This document shows positions 13,674 through 25,885 of a stretch of DNA of 64,000 bases, in pieces. A program made the position numbers and the translations under genes. A model generated the notes under the pieces. That model was not told the origin of the DNA and searched no databases. It saw only the letters and a list, made by a program, of their open reading frames with translations. Every line of letters begins with the position of its first letter. Position 1 is the first letter of the stretch. Origin of the DNA: Ursus arctos (lineage: Eukaryota; Chordata; Mammalia; Carnivora; Ursidae); the NCBI RefSeq assembly GCF_023065955.2, contig NW_026622874.1, forward strand, positions 11,700,001 to 11,764,000, in the 5' to 3' direction.

Positions 13674-14139
13674 TAAATTTTGTACAAGATTCCAAGGATA
13701 AGAGGTTGTTCTTAATGTGGAGAGGCTGAGAAAGAATATTTTAGACATAGTGAAATGGCTGGGCATTTAATAGCATGTACCAAGACACAGAATTTAAGAA
13801 ATGGTGAGTATGTGAATCTGTCCGGGGCATCCCACTGGACCACAGAGGCTATAATGCAGAAACGCTGGGGTAGGAGAGAGTGTGATGGAAGAAAATGAAA
13901 TTGCTAAAATGTGTAGGTTGGGGCACACTGTGATAGGTCTTATACATTCAGATTTTCCTATTAGGTGAAGGGGCTGCCTAAGGTTTGTAGTCAGGGCACT
14001 AATAAGGTTTTTTTCACAATGTAGCAAGTAGCTGGGGACAGAGAAGCTGACAGCTACAGTGACAGTCAAAACTATAGACCAAAGGGCCTGACCTTAGGCA
14101 GTGCCCCTAGGAGCAGAGGAAATGCAGGAAAAGTGACAT

Positions 14140-14240
14140 CTGCAGGAGTTGGCAACTGATTGGGTGTGGTCAGTGAGAGAAAGAAAGGAATCAAGGAAGA
14201 CTGGAAGATTTTCAACTCCAGTCACTGGGAGGAATATGTT
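14140..14240 (-). mobile_element. second antisense L2 fragment repeating part of the first
   Basis: ACTGATTGGGTGTGGTCAGT, GAAAGGAATCAAGGAAGACT and TCAACTCCAGTCACTGGGAG match the same L2 segment as about 11935-12025. This is either a separate insertion or a duplicated piece of the longer relic. Confidence 0.55.
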
Positions 14241-16274
14241 AACTTTGATAGTTTAGGGAATAAATGAGAACAACTAAAATACCCTGGCAGAGACCCACCT
14301 TTTATTAGGCAATCACTCAGCAGAGGCTTCCTGAGTACACCCTATTTTGTAGTTTCATATTTTTTTTAAGGAACTCAACATTCCTTAAAGTATCTTTAAG
14401 ACCGATGAGGACTCTGAGGGACCAATCACATTTTTTCCCCTCTAAATAGTTTAGCCAATTTAGATATGGACTCAGGAATCAAGGATGAAATATTAATGTA
14501 ATTAAGTATAAAGCAAGGCTGGAGCCCCAAATAAGACTTCCTCTCATGCCCCGTTTCCCCCTACCCCACAAGTCTAGATCTTGGGGCTTGACTGTCTCCA
14601 CCAGCCCCGTGCACCCCACTGCACCCCAATCTGAGGGGTGCCTCAGTTCCTAAGGGTACCCATTTGCCAAGACAGATACAAGGACATCTGTAATCTCTCT
14701 TGACCCAGGGAGGATGGAAGACTGACAAGAAAGGTTTGTCAGGCATCAGGCATCTATGCTTTCTTTCCACAGTGAAACAAGAGCAAGAGGGATGACAGTA
14801 CTTGGTCTGTGAATCCAATCGCTTTCCCCAAACTCAACAACGGAAGTCACTGCTCTTTGTGTGGGAAGGAGTAAGAGATGGAAAAAGGCCCAAAGTGCTC
14901 CTTCTTTCCTCTACTGATCTCTCCTGGAAGAAGAATGAGAATCTGCGCCTCTCTATGGAAATTGAGGACTGCAGTAAGAAGCATTTCCCCTACCGATGAC
15001 AGGACCTACGTTGGACACAGGAAAACTGGAGATATAACCTCAGGTAAAGAAGTCTAATCCTATGTGGGCCCTAAATGGGAAATGTGCCTTCTCATTGACA
15101 AAATGCAGGGCCAGGGCACTAAGGGAAACAGCAGGTAGGGAAATAGACTGGATCACTGGTCTAGCTGGGTGAAAAGGGGAACATTTAGTATATGGATGCG
15201 AGGTGGCCTTATAAAACTCAAACATGAGGCTGGGCCTCAGGATGGGACCAGAGACAAGAAAGCCACTGGGAACCCATGAAATAGATCCTCTCCATCTCCA
15301 GCCTTGGCTTATCTCTTAGCATATGCTTCATTTTTCTCTTTTCCTGAGGGCGGCATTCTCTGTCCCCTTGTCTCTAACAGAAAACACAGGCCACCAGGGC
15401 TTCTCAGTTTGCCTGTCTGGATTCAGCCATAGAGAGTGACTGACGAAGTGGCTGACTATTTCCCAGTAGCCCTTGATCTTGCTCTCCATTCTCCTTTCAC
15501 TGGCAAGGGTTACCAGCGGGCCTGGCCTAGGTCAGTGGGCATTTCTTACCCACTCAGCTATGCTACATGGCTGTGTGTATCCCACCCTCTCCACCCCCGG
15601 CTGTGGGCTCTAGTTGCCCCAGCTAAAGGAAGATACTCCAAAACTGCCTTCAGTGTCTGAGTGTCTTCAGTGACTGAGATCAGGAAATAATCAGAACATT
15701 TTAAATCATGTAACATATTTATGTCATGCACTAAAATGCAATTAGGCAGTCTCTTGATAGGAACTCTTTAAAAGAGTGTCTTGGAAAGGCAGCCAACACT
15801 TGCGCTTGGGAACTTAGCAAGAATAAGTAGGCTGCAATTTTCCTGCATCGCTGGATTAAATATGTGTACAGAAAGGATATGGCTTATTCTAAGAAGAACA
15901 AAAGGATATCAGGGAAGAATGTCTGGTTCTCACCCCCTGTAGGAATATTTGTCAAGAAGGAAAAAGGAATGTGGCAGACAGGCCCTCTGTGTCTGCCAGA
16001 TGTTCTCCGACAATACTTATGGTTAAAACTGAATTTAAATCTTGAGAGCCAGGCATGCCAAGCAATGAAATAGCCAGTGGCATTGGGAGTCCCATTCATG
16101 AGGTCTTTCTGGGTGTTGCCCTGGGTCAAGCTACCATTTATTGACATGAAACGTTAGTCTGTCTCTGGAACATCAGCGCTTTGGCCCTTTCCGTGGCTCA
16201 AAAGGTACACGAGGAGTAGGTCTTTCTGTCCCCTCCTCACTTTGGCTTCTGGAATTTCCTTTCAAACTTGGGTA
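14241..16274. other. intergenic, apparently non-repetitive
   Basis: About 2 kb with no recognised transposon and no coding signal. Open frames are all below 90 residues and unrelated to known families as far as I can tell. Confidence 0.5.
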
Positions 16275-16500
16275 GTAGTAAGCACTTAGCAAATGCTGAG
16301 TTTATTTAACTTTTTCAACAGCTCTGTGAGATAGGTGTTTTACATATTTCAATGTAAATTCCATATTTCATAAGTATGGAAACTGAGCTTTAAAGAGTTT
16401 AAAAGAACAGCCCAAGATTAGTGGCTGGTTAGAGGATCTAGCATAACTGGGAACCCAGGCCTGCTTGATGGCAAAGTCTGTGCTCCTGAGAGAATCTGCA
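16275..16500 (-). mobile_element. MIR SINE, antisense
   Basis: Antisense MIR landmarks appear in order: AAGCACTTAGCAAATGCTGA, a TCTGTGAGATAGGTG block, GGAAACTGAGCTTTAAAGAG, a CAGGCCTGCTTGATGGC segment and CTGTGCTCCTGAG. Confidence 0.65.
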
Positions 16501-17154
16501 AGGGTGATGATGATGTCTAGGAACATGGAAATATTATGTTTGCAATAATTACACACTTGCATCATTCCATTCCCATACATGCATTCAGATATTGCCTTCT
16601 GTATGAGTGAAGCTTATAAATTAGCAAGGAGAGTTTCCTAAACTTAATTTAGTAGTTTCCCCACCTGCGTCTGGGAGAGAGTAATGGCTTTCTCTTTCCA
16701 CCCTCCAGAAAATCCTTCTCCCACTCACATATAATGTCAGAAGATTCCTCAGACTATTTTTAAGAGGAATGGCCAGTCTGAAGAGGACTGGCCGTGGAGC
16801 CTGCTCCCGAAATGATCCCACTGTCATTGACTCCTGGTTTGGAGAAATAGTTCTACAGCGAAAAGGATAATCCAGAGTGGCCAGGCCTCAGGCCTTCTAT
16901 AAGAGGCCACAGGCAAACACTCACTCTAGATGATGATTGTCCAAAATGAACTGCTAACCCTCTGCTGGGCAAATCCTGGACAGATCTTTGGTCTTTGGCT
17001 TTCTCTACTTGTTTTCAGGAGATTTACCATGGCCTCTTTATTATTCCAATGTATTATTAGATCCTTCCTCCAAATCTGCAGTAAGGAGTCATTTAGCAAG
17101 CTTTTACCACGTTGGAAGTATTTCCAATCCATTTAACTAATTTCAGGACATTTC
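16501..17154. other. intergenic, nothing recognised
   Basis: No repeat, RNA gene or coding exon is seen between the antisense MIR and the SINEC target site. Confidence 0.5.
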
Positions 17155-17170
17155 AGAAATTTTGTCCATC

Positions 17171-17356
17171 GGGGGGCACCTGGGTGGCTCAGTCAGTTAA
17201 GCATCTGCCTTTGGCTCAGGTCATGATCTCAGGGTCCTGGGATTGAGCCCCGCATAAGGCTCCCTGCTCAGCAGGGAGTCCGCTTCTCCCTCTGTTTCTG
17301 CCTCTGCCCCCCACTCATGCTCTCTCTCTAATAAAAAAATAAAATCTTTAAAAAAA
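17171..17356 (+). mobile_element. SINEC (CAN-SINE)
   Basis: GGGGGGCACCTGGGTGGCTC head, CTGCTCAGCAGGGAGTCCGC body and AATAAAATCTTTAAAAAAAA tail. AGAAATTTTG is duplicated at 17155-17164 and 17357-17366. Confidence 0.93.
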
Positions 17357-17817
17357 AGAAATTTTGCCAATGTAATTCCTTTATTTTTTAGTTTACGTAT
17401 ATATAGAAAACACGTGTGGTAATTAACTTAACCAAACAAGTAACTTGTACTTCAGATTGTTTTTTGGTCTGTACACTGTGTTTCAGTAAACACTGCAGAA
17501 AAGTTGTCTTTCCTCATTTTTGGAGTTTGAAATTTGATGAAGGCCATGAGTCCTTTTTCTGTATATATGGACAATTACACAAAGAATTTTGCATATCAAT
17601 TCAAGAGAAGTGCCATAATAACAATTATTATGGTGATAAGACTCTCTCTGTTTAGACTGAGTTTCTTTCCCAAGCTTAAGATTCATCTCAACAGATTCTT
17701 TCAGTTTTTAAATACATGTGTGTCTGGAGAAGGGACCCTTGTAAACTTGAATCTTAGAGGGGGAACTGACTTTGGAAAGGTTCCAACCCAACATCTGATT
17801 AATATTTTTGATGGTAA

Positions 17818-18035
17818 ATAATAATAGCAAGTATTTATTGCTCTTTCCTTACGCACCCTTGTAAACACTTCCGATGTATTAACTCACTTAGCCTCATCAT
17901 GTTCCTAGGAAGTGAGTACCATCTTATTCCCATTTTATAGAACAGTAAACTGAGGCATAAAGGATATAAGTAACTTTGCAGAGGTTACGCAGCTAGAGTT
18001 GTGTCCCTGAGCTCTTCAGCACCATGCAATAGTGG
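17818..18035 (-). mobile_element. MIR SINE, antisense
   Basis: Antisense MIR order: AGCAAGTATTTATTGC, GTATTAACTCACTTAGCCTC, CCCATTTTATAGAACAGTAA, ACTGAGGCATAAAGGA and CGCAGCTAGAGTTGTG. Confidence 0.72.
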
Positions 18036-18898
18036 GGACTAGCTGTACCAGAGATGATCTAGAAGAGGTTACCTCTGCCCTTACCAACCCTGAGGCCTTG
18101 TGTGATCTCTGGATCCTTTCTGATATTCCCATATTTTGCTCTGGATAACCCTTTTCTCCTCAAATCCTACAGTATGACATTCTAGAAATAAAGGAGCACA
18201 AACTACAAACTGACAAAATGTTACAGAGTAGATCCTTTTTAGACCCTGCTCTTTTATTTTCATCCTGAGAAAAAGAGTCTCAACTCTTCTATCCAGAACC
18301 CGAGGGCATTCTCTTTCTCTACTCCAGGAGACTGTCCTCTGCGGATGCCAAATGAGAGCAGAGATGGCAAGCTGTGAAGGAGGGACTCTTTTGCACACCT
18401 TCTGGAGTGATGGGAGACTTCTCAGCAGTGAGAACACAGTAATGGCTTTTCTCAGTCAACGTGCTGTGCCTGGGAGAGGTGAGAAGTTGGGGACAATGGG
18501 TCTCAGGGAAGCAATAGTTCATCCGCTACACTTCATATGGGCCATGCCGTTCATTTCTCACCGCAGGGATTGCATTTCAGAGGCTGCTGATCTGAGGACA
18601 GGGTCTAGACAGAGATTGATGAGAAACCCTAACCCTCTCTGGAATGTGGGCAGATCCTGGGGCCTCAAGGCCTGGCTGCAGTAGAAGCCGTTTAAGGAGC
18701 CAGGAGCCCAGATGGTCTAGAGTGGAACATTAGAGTCTTGGCTAAGGACGGATGAGTGCTTTACCACAGGCCCTGGTCTGGGGTCTGGTGTGTAATACTC
18801 AAGTCAGCTTTAACCCATGATGATAGGAAGAGGGGTGAAGCCAGGTGACTCGGTGTATAAATAGGCATATTTAAATGTTCATTTCTGAGGGAAATTAT
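18036..18898. other. intergenic, no gene seen
   Basis: Frames on both strands reach 118 residues (18081-18437 minus) but overlap and contradict each other, and no family signature is visible. Confidence 0.5.
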
Positions 18899-18909
18899 GA
18901 TGGATTGCT

Positions 18910-19125
18910 TTTTGAAAAGATTTTATTTATTTATTTGAGAGAGAGAGAGAGTGTGTGTGTGCGTAAGGGTGAGCAGGGGTGAGAGGGGGTGAGCGGCAGA
19001 GGGAGAAGGAGAAGCAGACTCCCTGCTGAGCAGGGAGCCTGGACGTGCAGCTTGTTCCCAGGACCCTGAGATCATGACCTGAGCCAAAGCAAGACTCTTA
19101 ACCGACTGAGCCACCCACGTGCCCT
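18910..19125 (-). mobile_element. SINEC (CAN-SINE), antisense
   Basis: Antisense SINE starting with AAAAGATTTTATTTATTTAT and a GA/GT-rich stretch, then CTCCCTGCTGAGCAGGGAGC and CCGACTGAGCCACCCACGTG. GATGGATT is duplicated at 18899-18906 and 19126-19133. Confidence 0.93.
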
Positions 19126-19274
19126 GATGGATTTCTTCTAATCTGGAAATGTGATGACCGTGATCCCTCCTTCAGAGAAATATATAAAAGATACATTCTA
19201 ATCTCTATTGTTAACTCCAGATTCTTCCAGGGAATAAGAAGGGCTTGATTCATTTGTCCAACTTTTCACTCATT

Positions 19275-19500
19275 AACTAAACTGGCAAGTATTTATTTGG
19301 CACCTAATACATACCAAACACTGTGCTAGGCCCTGGGGATACTGTGGGAAACAAAATAGATTTAAATAACTTTTAATTTGGTCAAGGGCAGATATGAAAT
19401 GAGCACGTACTCAAATAAACTGTAATCTTTAATTGTGGTAAATGCCATGAAGCAAACACACGAGAAAGAGGATAAGGGGTGGAGAATGTCTAATTTATAT
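19275..19500 (-). mobile_element. L2 3' end, antisense
   Basis: GGCACCTAATACATACCAAA, CACTGTGCTAGGCCCTGGGG, ATACTGTGGGAAACAAAATA and TAAATGCCATGAAGCAAACA follow the antisense L2 3' UTR. Confidence 0.65.
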
Positions 19501-19689
19501 TTGAAGATCTAGAAAGGTTTTTCCTGGTTAATAAATCCTGGATTCTTTGGGGTTCCACTCAGGGGTGATTTATGAAATGAGGGCTGTGATGAGATGCTCT
19601 GAATGGGGTCCTTATAAATATCAAGGTATAAAGGTAGATTTGGAAGGGGAAGAAATTTCCATCTTTTCCGTACCTTCTCCCACAGCATC

Positions 19690-19786
19690 CATAAGATCTG
19701 TGCTGCTCACAATTTCGTTCCCAGCACCTGGCACAATGGTTAGCAGGTAGTAGGTGTTCAGCAAATACTTGTGGAATAAATAAGTA
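19690..19786 (+). mobile_element. L2 3' tip, sense
   Basis: CCCAGCACCTGGCACAATGG, GGTAGTAGGTGTTCAGCAAA and TACTTGTGGAATAAATAAG are the last ~90 bases of L2. Confidence 0.68.
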
Positions 19787-20649
19787 GTTTAAAAGCTGAC
19801 ATTTCTCTGCTTCTCTGTTTCCTGGAGTGGGTCAGGCAAAGCCAGAAGTAAAGAGGCAGATCGAATTTTGGGAGTTGGATTCAGCTCATACAGCGACACT
19901 GGGACTTTGTGCCTTACAGAGTATGCGAACAACTTGTAGATGATGCCAGAGAAAGTCTTGAAGGCAGAAGTCAGAGACCAGCAGGAAGGAAAGAGAATCA
20001 TTTCATTTGAGGCCTGAAGTTGGGGATGAAGCAATAGGTCCCTGCCAGTCTAGACTTTTATCACACCCGTGGTAGCATTGGTCTAGGGGCCACACCGAGC
20101 AGCTGAGACCCACCTCTCTGCCCTCCACTGCCTTTGAAAATCAAGTGGGAACTCACCAGCTCTGGAAAGACAATGAGTCAGGTTAGGGTGGCTGGAGGGA
20201 GAGAGAGAAGAGGGAACACTGAATAAAATGCCTTTTCCCTTTTCCATCCTCAATAGCAAGCTTCTAGGATACAAATAGTTTATTCCAGTTTAACTTTGAT
20301 TACCTCATTGCTAATGCCAAGTTTCATGCTAAAGTCAACAGAGAAATTGTACAGGCTCTGGAATCGCCGCTTCCTGGGACAGGGCACCATAACACTCACC
20401 TTGTCTACAGTTGAAAAGTGGTTGGCCCCTTCGCTTTAGCAGGTAAAATTCTCCCCTCTCCTCCCTCACCCTCCGAGTGCCCCCTAGCCATACATTCCCC
20501 TGTGTGACACTCGCTCGGGGACATAGAAAGCAGGTTGATTGTTGTCTCTCTATCTCAACTTCTACTTTCAGTTAAATAACAGTGACCCAGCTCTATCCTA
20601 CTCCACTTTTGTCCTTTATCATTAACTTTAGGAAGGCTTGAATGAACCT

Positions 20650-21058
20650 CACCACTCTCCAGGACCGGCCTTATATATAGGCTCTTCTGTCTTTTCTGTT
20701 CCTGGAATTACCAAGTACGTGCTTGCCCCTGGGCCTTTGCATTTGCCGTTTCCTCTGCTTAGTATGTGCATGGCTTAACTTTCCACTTCCTTCAGGTCTC
20801 TGCTATAATGTGACTCTATTAAGAGTCCCCAATTCTCCTCCCTCCTCCCTTCCCTCCTCACTTTCTGAACTTTTCCCCCAAACATTATCATTGCCTGACA
20901 TCATGTCAGCAACACATCATGTATATATCTGTTTATCTCTCTTCTCTAAAATATAGGTTCTGGAAGGCTTTGCCTTTGCCTTTTTATTGTCATATTCCCA
21001 GCATTCAGTCAAGTGCTGTCACATGGTAGATGCTCAATAAATATTTATTGAATGAGTA
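20650..21058 (+). mobile_element. L2 3' end, sense, well preserved
   Basis: The L2 order is clear: GGGCCTTTGCATTTGCCGTT, CCTTCAGGTCTCTGCTATAA, TTATCATTGCCTGACATCAT, CCCAGCATTCAGTCAAGTGC and GATGCTCAATAAATATTTAT TGAATGAGTAAT at the terminus. Confidence 0.85.
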
Positions 21059-22435
21059 ATACAATACAAATACCGCCAACCATCAGTGTGGTTAGAAAAA
21101 AATCAAAACAAAACAAAACCCAGAAAACTTACCTGTGACAACAAAGATATTAGCACTGAGATTGAACACATTTCCCATTTGTTTACTTGTATTTTATTTC
21201 TCGGTGATCGGGCATCCTGGTAGATTCCTTTATTCTCTCAGGTCTAACACTCAATCAGCCTCCCTGTATTTCCACATATACTCCCAACCCCTGAAAGCCT
21301 TCCCTGTTTTTACAATGCCAGGAAGGACTGACATAACCATACATCTGGTGACCCACTTACAATGGGCCACACTTAAAGCTATCCTCTGTTAAAGGGGACT
21401 GTTTGGAACGGACCACCCTGTATCTTGCATTATATTGTGCCTTTCTGCCAATAAGCTCAGAAGTGTTTCATAAATAAAAAGATGATGTTGGGGAAAAGAG
21501 TTCTCTCTCTCTTTTTTTCCTTCTAGTTCATACGGAGAATTTTATTGTAGAAATCTCCTGCTCGGCTACTCAATGACAAAGCAATTCAGCCCAGAGAGAT
21601 GATTTTTTTGTTTCAGATTCTATTACGATATGTTGATACTGAAGAGAGAGCTTCAGTTCAGGGGGAAAACTAAGGAAGACTAGATTCTATAGGAACGATC
21701 CTTCTAGATAACAGAATGGATCCCCTAAGCTTGTTGCTTCCTAAAGGGTTTCTGCTGGGTCCCTGAAAGGAGCCTCAAGTTCAAGAGGGAAAAGGAAAGA
21801 CAAGCTAATTTATAGCTGTTCCAAGAATGCAGTTGCTGGATATATCCTGACAGGGGGTTCTGTTGTGCTTTCAAGAATAATGTGAAAATTCTAGCTCAGA
21901 ATGAGCTTCTGTAATATGACAATTAAAACTCCACCCCAAACCTTCACCCGCATCTGAAGCCAAGTCCTTTTAGATGTGCAGGAGGGATCTGTTTACTTTG
22001 TATGGAAAATCGCTTTCTTTTTATTAGCAAGCTCCAGGGTTTCCTGATGATCTGAAGGGCTGTTGCCTCTCAGAGGGCAGTCATGGGGCATTCTTGGCGT
22101 GAGCAAGGGCCAGAAAGACTGGAAATCTTATTTTGCAACATTTTCTGCCTGGTTTTTAAAGTCAAAGAAGACAAATGGTTCTGATAAGTTCAGCAATACC
22201 TTTGAATTTGAATTGACTTTTTGTCCTGAGCTGACCTGGAGAGGTTAAAAACCAAACCAAACTAAAACAAACAAAAAATAGAAACAAAAACCCAAACCAG
22301 CATATCATGAACAACTTTTCCTGGTCTCTGCAAGCACATCTGTCCCAAGAGAAGGTAGCTCTCCTGTTCCTAATATCATCAAGAAACCAAACACAAGACT
22401 GGGTGGGGTGGGGGATGGTGAGGGGCTCCGTAGCC
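21059..22435. other. intergenic, nothing recognised
   Basis: No repeat family is assigned. A purine-rich AAACAAA stretch occurs near 22260-22300. Confidence 0.5.
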
Positions 22436-22463
22436 TTTTTTTTTTTTTTTAAAGATTTTATTT

Positions 22464-22505
<42 letters not shown>

Positions 22506-22644
22506 ACAAGCAGGGTGAGGGGCAGAGGGAGAAGCAGACTCCCTGCTGAGCAGGGAGCCCAATGGGGGGCTCTATCCTGGGACTCCAGGATCATGACCTG
22601 AGCTGAAGGCAGACGCTTAACCAGCTGAGCCACCCAGATGCCCC
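22436..22644 (-). mobile_element. SINEC (CAN-SINE) with long GA repeat, antisense
   Basis: Poly(T) then AAAGATTTTATTTATTTGAG, an uninterrupted (GA)n run to about 22503, CTCCCTGCTGAGCAGGGAGC, and CCAGCTGAGCCACCCAGATG at the head. The GA run is a likely variable microsatellite. A possible imperfect duplication (GTAGCCTT/GTAGTCTT) flanks it. Confidence 0.92.
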
Positions 22645-24844
22645 CTCAGTAGTCTTTAGACGCATTTTCAGTTCCCTTTTTCTTGCTATTACCCTGCCCA
22701 CTTTAGTCTTCGTGATATCATTCAGTTGCTCACCTCTAACAAGCAGGCCTTCCAGATTTCTTCTCATCTCCCCAGATCCTACCAAGAGACTTTCCCTAGC
22801 AGGAGTGCCTTAAACATTCCAATTGACAGTGATCTCCCTATCTCTCAACTACAAAGATTTTCCAGGCTCCCAAATACTCTACTGCTAGAATTAGGTCCTT
22901 TTTCTCCCCATCCCTTTACCTCTACAATTACGTCGAATGAACTCTTCCCAGCAACCTTCTAACTCTCCTGAGCTGCAAGGTCATCTGGATTCCTTACCCA
23001 GGAGCCCAAACTCGAATTTCAGGAGCTTCTGGGCTCCTTGGCTCCACCAAGAAACAACGCCCAGTGGCTGCTGTGCCAGCTCCCTCTGCCATCTGATGCC
23101 TTCTAACCCACACGTCCTTTTTCTCTTTCCTTTACCATCCACTCGCTGACATCAAATGCGCTCTTCGCTCATGTTTCCTAGCCTCGAGCCCTCCCAGTGC
23201 CAATGTGGTCCACTTGTTGAGTGATCCTGTCAGTCAACTCCGGCTCATTACAAAATGTGTATGCCCTAACCTCACACTTCCATATGGCTTCACGGTATTC
23301 TTGCAATTGCATTCTCCGTCTACAGTAGGCAAAACGAAACACATGCTGTGAAAGTGGCTATGTTTTAAGCTGCTTCCCAAGGAAGACTTTAATAAAAAGT
23401 GAGCGAGGTCTCCTTTAAGACTTTTTCACCTATTGGCTCCTTCCTGGAATGGGATTTCTTGATAGTTACTATTCCTCAATCAGATACCTGTTTCTGAATC
23501 TTGCTTTTAGATCTTTAGGATGCAGAGGTGATAATTTTAAATGGGGACTGTAAGAAAACCTCAGCAGTATACTTGACAGTCCCAAGTGTACTATGAAATT
23601 TGAGGGAAATGAGGATAAGAGCAGGGAATAGGTGGAGACGGTTTTATGTAATAATTAGACCTATCATTTATTGAGGAACTACTTTGGACCAAGCACTAAC
23701 CAGTTGCTCTGTATATATTATCTTAATTAAACATGATTAGAGACTTTCAATTCAGAGCTCTCACTAGATCCTATCTTCCAGCATTCATTTCCTAGGCTGT
23801 TGCTGTTTTGCACATGATATTCAGAGCATGAACCCAAGAAGCTGACAAATCTGGCTTCAAGTCTTTCCTCCTTTTATATGAGTACAGATCTTCATGCCTT
23901 AGAACAAGATCAGCAATTTTTCATCTGTAAAATACAAGAATGATACTACCTACTTAATAGGATTGACTGACAAGTCGTAGGAGTGCTGACAACACTGACT
24001 CCATCTTTGCTCCTCCGTCTTTTTCATGTCCGATCAATGGCCGCTTTTTGGAGCTACATGTTCTGGGCCCCTTGGAGATTGATATACATACCTTAGAAAT
24101 GCCTGCCAAATCTGGGGGCAAGACTTGTTTTGGCCTCCCATGAATCTGTTAGAGATAACTTAGTCTTTCACCTTCCTGATGTATAGGTGGGGCCACAAGA
24201 TCTAATTAAAGTTAGCTGTCACTTAGGTGCATGCAAACCCTTTGATCTCACTACAGTGCCCTTTTGCATGTCCCTTCGCTCTACAAAATCTGTGGACTAA
24301 GGTCTGGACTTAGAGACTAAGGATGCAGCTGCATTGGATCGTCCTCTGCCTGCTCCCCACCCCATCCCTAAGTTACCCTGAACAAAACTTGGTGCTAACT
24401 GTATGGAGTCACCTGCTTCTTCTTCCGGTCTCAACCTGCCTTCTCAGTTTGGGGGATGCTCACTGTCTCCCCTCTTCACCTTCTAACACAAGTAAATCAG
24501 ATATTATGATTAAGGTGTGATGATAGTGACTATTCTATAGTAGGTGCTCAAGAGACGAGAGCAGTGGTAATAATTTTACTTAGATATATGTTTCTGGCCC
24601 TTATTTGGGAGGTAGATAACCAAGAGGATGATATACACTGTTCCTGATTTCACTCCTCACAAGAAAAACGGCTAAAAACTTCAAGAACAAGACACCACTG
24701 AGAGCATCCTGGAACATAGGAGGGAGGCTGAAGCACCCCCTTTGCATTACAGAGACTAGGACAGACTGCATTAGAAGGTAAGGGAAGTGGTTACACATTG
24801 ACTGTCCTGCCCCTCCCCCAGGCCAGTATAGCATCAGTCCATGG
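22645..24844. other. intergenic, mostly unassigned
   Basis: Apart from MIR fragments at 23640-23985 nothing is identified. 22650-23150 is pyrimidine-biased and could be an eroded L2, but I could not align it. Confidence 0.45.
23640..23985. mobile_element. two adjacent MIR fragments in opposite orientation
   Basis: 23640-23735 reads as the antisense 5' part of a MIR ('atcatttattgaggaactac' then AAGCACTAACC). 23815-23985 reads as a sense MIR with TTTTTCATCTGTAAAATACA and CTACCTACTTAATAGG. Both are short and diverged. Confidence 0.5.
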
Positions 24845-25885
24845 CAAAAAGCAACCCAATTACAAAATAAGCAAAGGACGCGAGGAGACATTTCTCCAAA
24901 GAAGATATACGAAGGGCCAACAGGTACAGGAAAAGATGCTTGACATCACGGATCATTAGGAAATGCAGATTAAAACCTCAGTGAGATACCACCTCATGCC
25001 CGTTACATGATGGTCAGCAAAAGGACAAAAGATAGGAAATAGTGGCATGGATGTGGAGAAAAGGGAAGTCTTGTGCACTGTTGGTGGTAATGTCAATTGG
25101 TGCAGCCACTGTGGAAAACACTATGGAGGATCCTCAAACACATCAAAAACAGAGCTACCATATGATCCAGCAATTCCACTTCTGGGAATATATCCAAAGG
25201 GAACAAAAACACTGACTTGAAAATCCCATGTCCCTTGCAGCATTATTCACAAGAGCCAAGACATGGAAATAACCTAAATACCCATCGATGACTAAATGGA
25301 TAAAGAAGTTGTACCATATATGTACAATGGACTATTATTCAGCCATAAAAAATGAGGAAATCCTACCATTGGCAACAACACTGCTGGAACTTGAGGGCAC
25401 TGTGTTATGTGAAATAAGTCAGACAGAGGAAGAGAAGTACTGTTTGATGTCACTTGTAGGGGGAATCTAAAAACAAAGTCACAGAAAAAGAGATCAGATT
25501 TGTGATTGCCAGAGGTGGAGGGTGGGGCAAGGGGGAATTCAAAAGGTACAAACTTCCAGTTATGAGACAAAGAAATACAGGCTTGTAAGGTACACCATGC
25601 CGACTACAGCTAGCACTGCTGTACGTTATATGGGAAAGTTGTTAAGATGGGATCCTAAGAGTTCTCATCACAAGCAGAAATCTTTTCCTTTTGCCTCTTC
25701 TTCGTTCTTTTGTTTTTATTGTATCTGTATGAGAAGATGGATGTTAGCTGGACTGACGGTGGTGATCATTTCACAATACACGTGAACCAAGTCGTGCTGT
25801 ATGCCTTAAACTTATGCAGTGGTGTATGTCAATTATTTCTCCATGAAGCTGGAAAAAGTAATAAAATTCTGTATGTAAGGTTTTG
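24845..25885 (+). mobile_element. L1 3' part: ORF2 C-terminus and 3' UTR
   Basis: About 1 kb of a sense-oriented L1 of intermediate age. The ORF2 C-terminal region is recognisable around 25140-25460, where the frame still contains the MDYYSAIKNEE stretch typical of L1 ORF2. It is broken by stops and frame changes. A 3' UTR follows with 'gatcatttcacaatacacgtg' and 'tatgtcaattatttctcc' blocks and ends near AATAAAATTC. There is no intact endonuclease or reverse transcriptase, so it cannot move. Confidence 0.82.

Noticed and set aside
22307..22633. Frames on both strands with SLSLSLS or RERERERE runs
   Set aside because: They translate the GA repeat and body of a SINEC. The same applies at 18923-19114, 47851-48102 and 52047-52235.
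25288..25470. 60-residue frame resembling a protein C-terminus
   Set aside because: It is a leftover of L1 ORF2, with stops and frame breaks around it.
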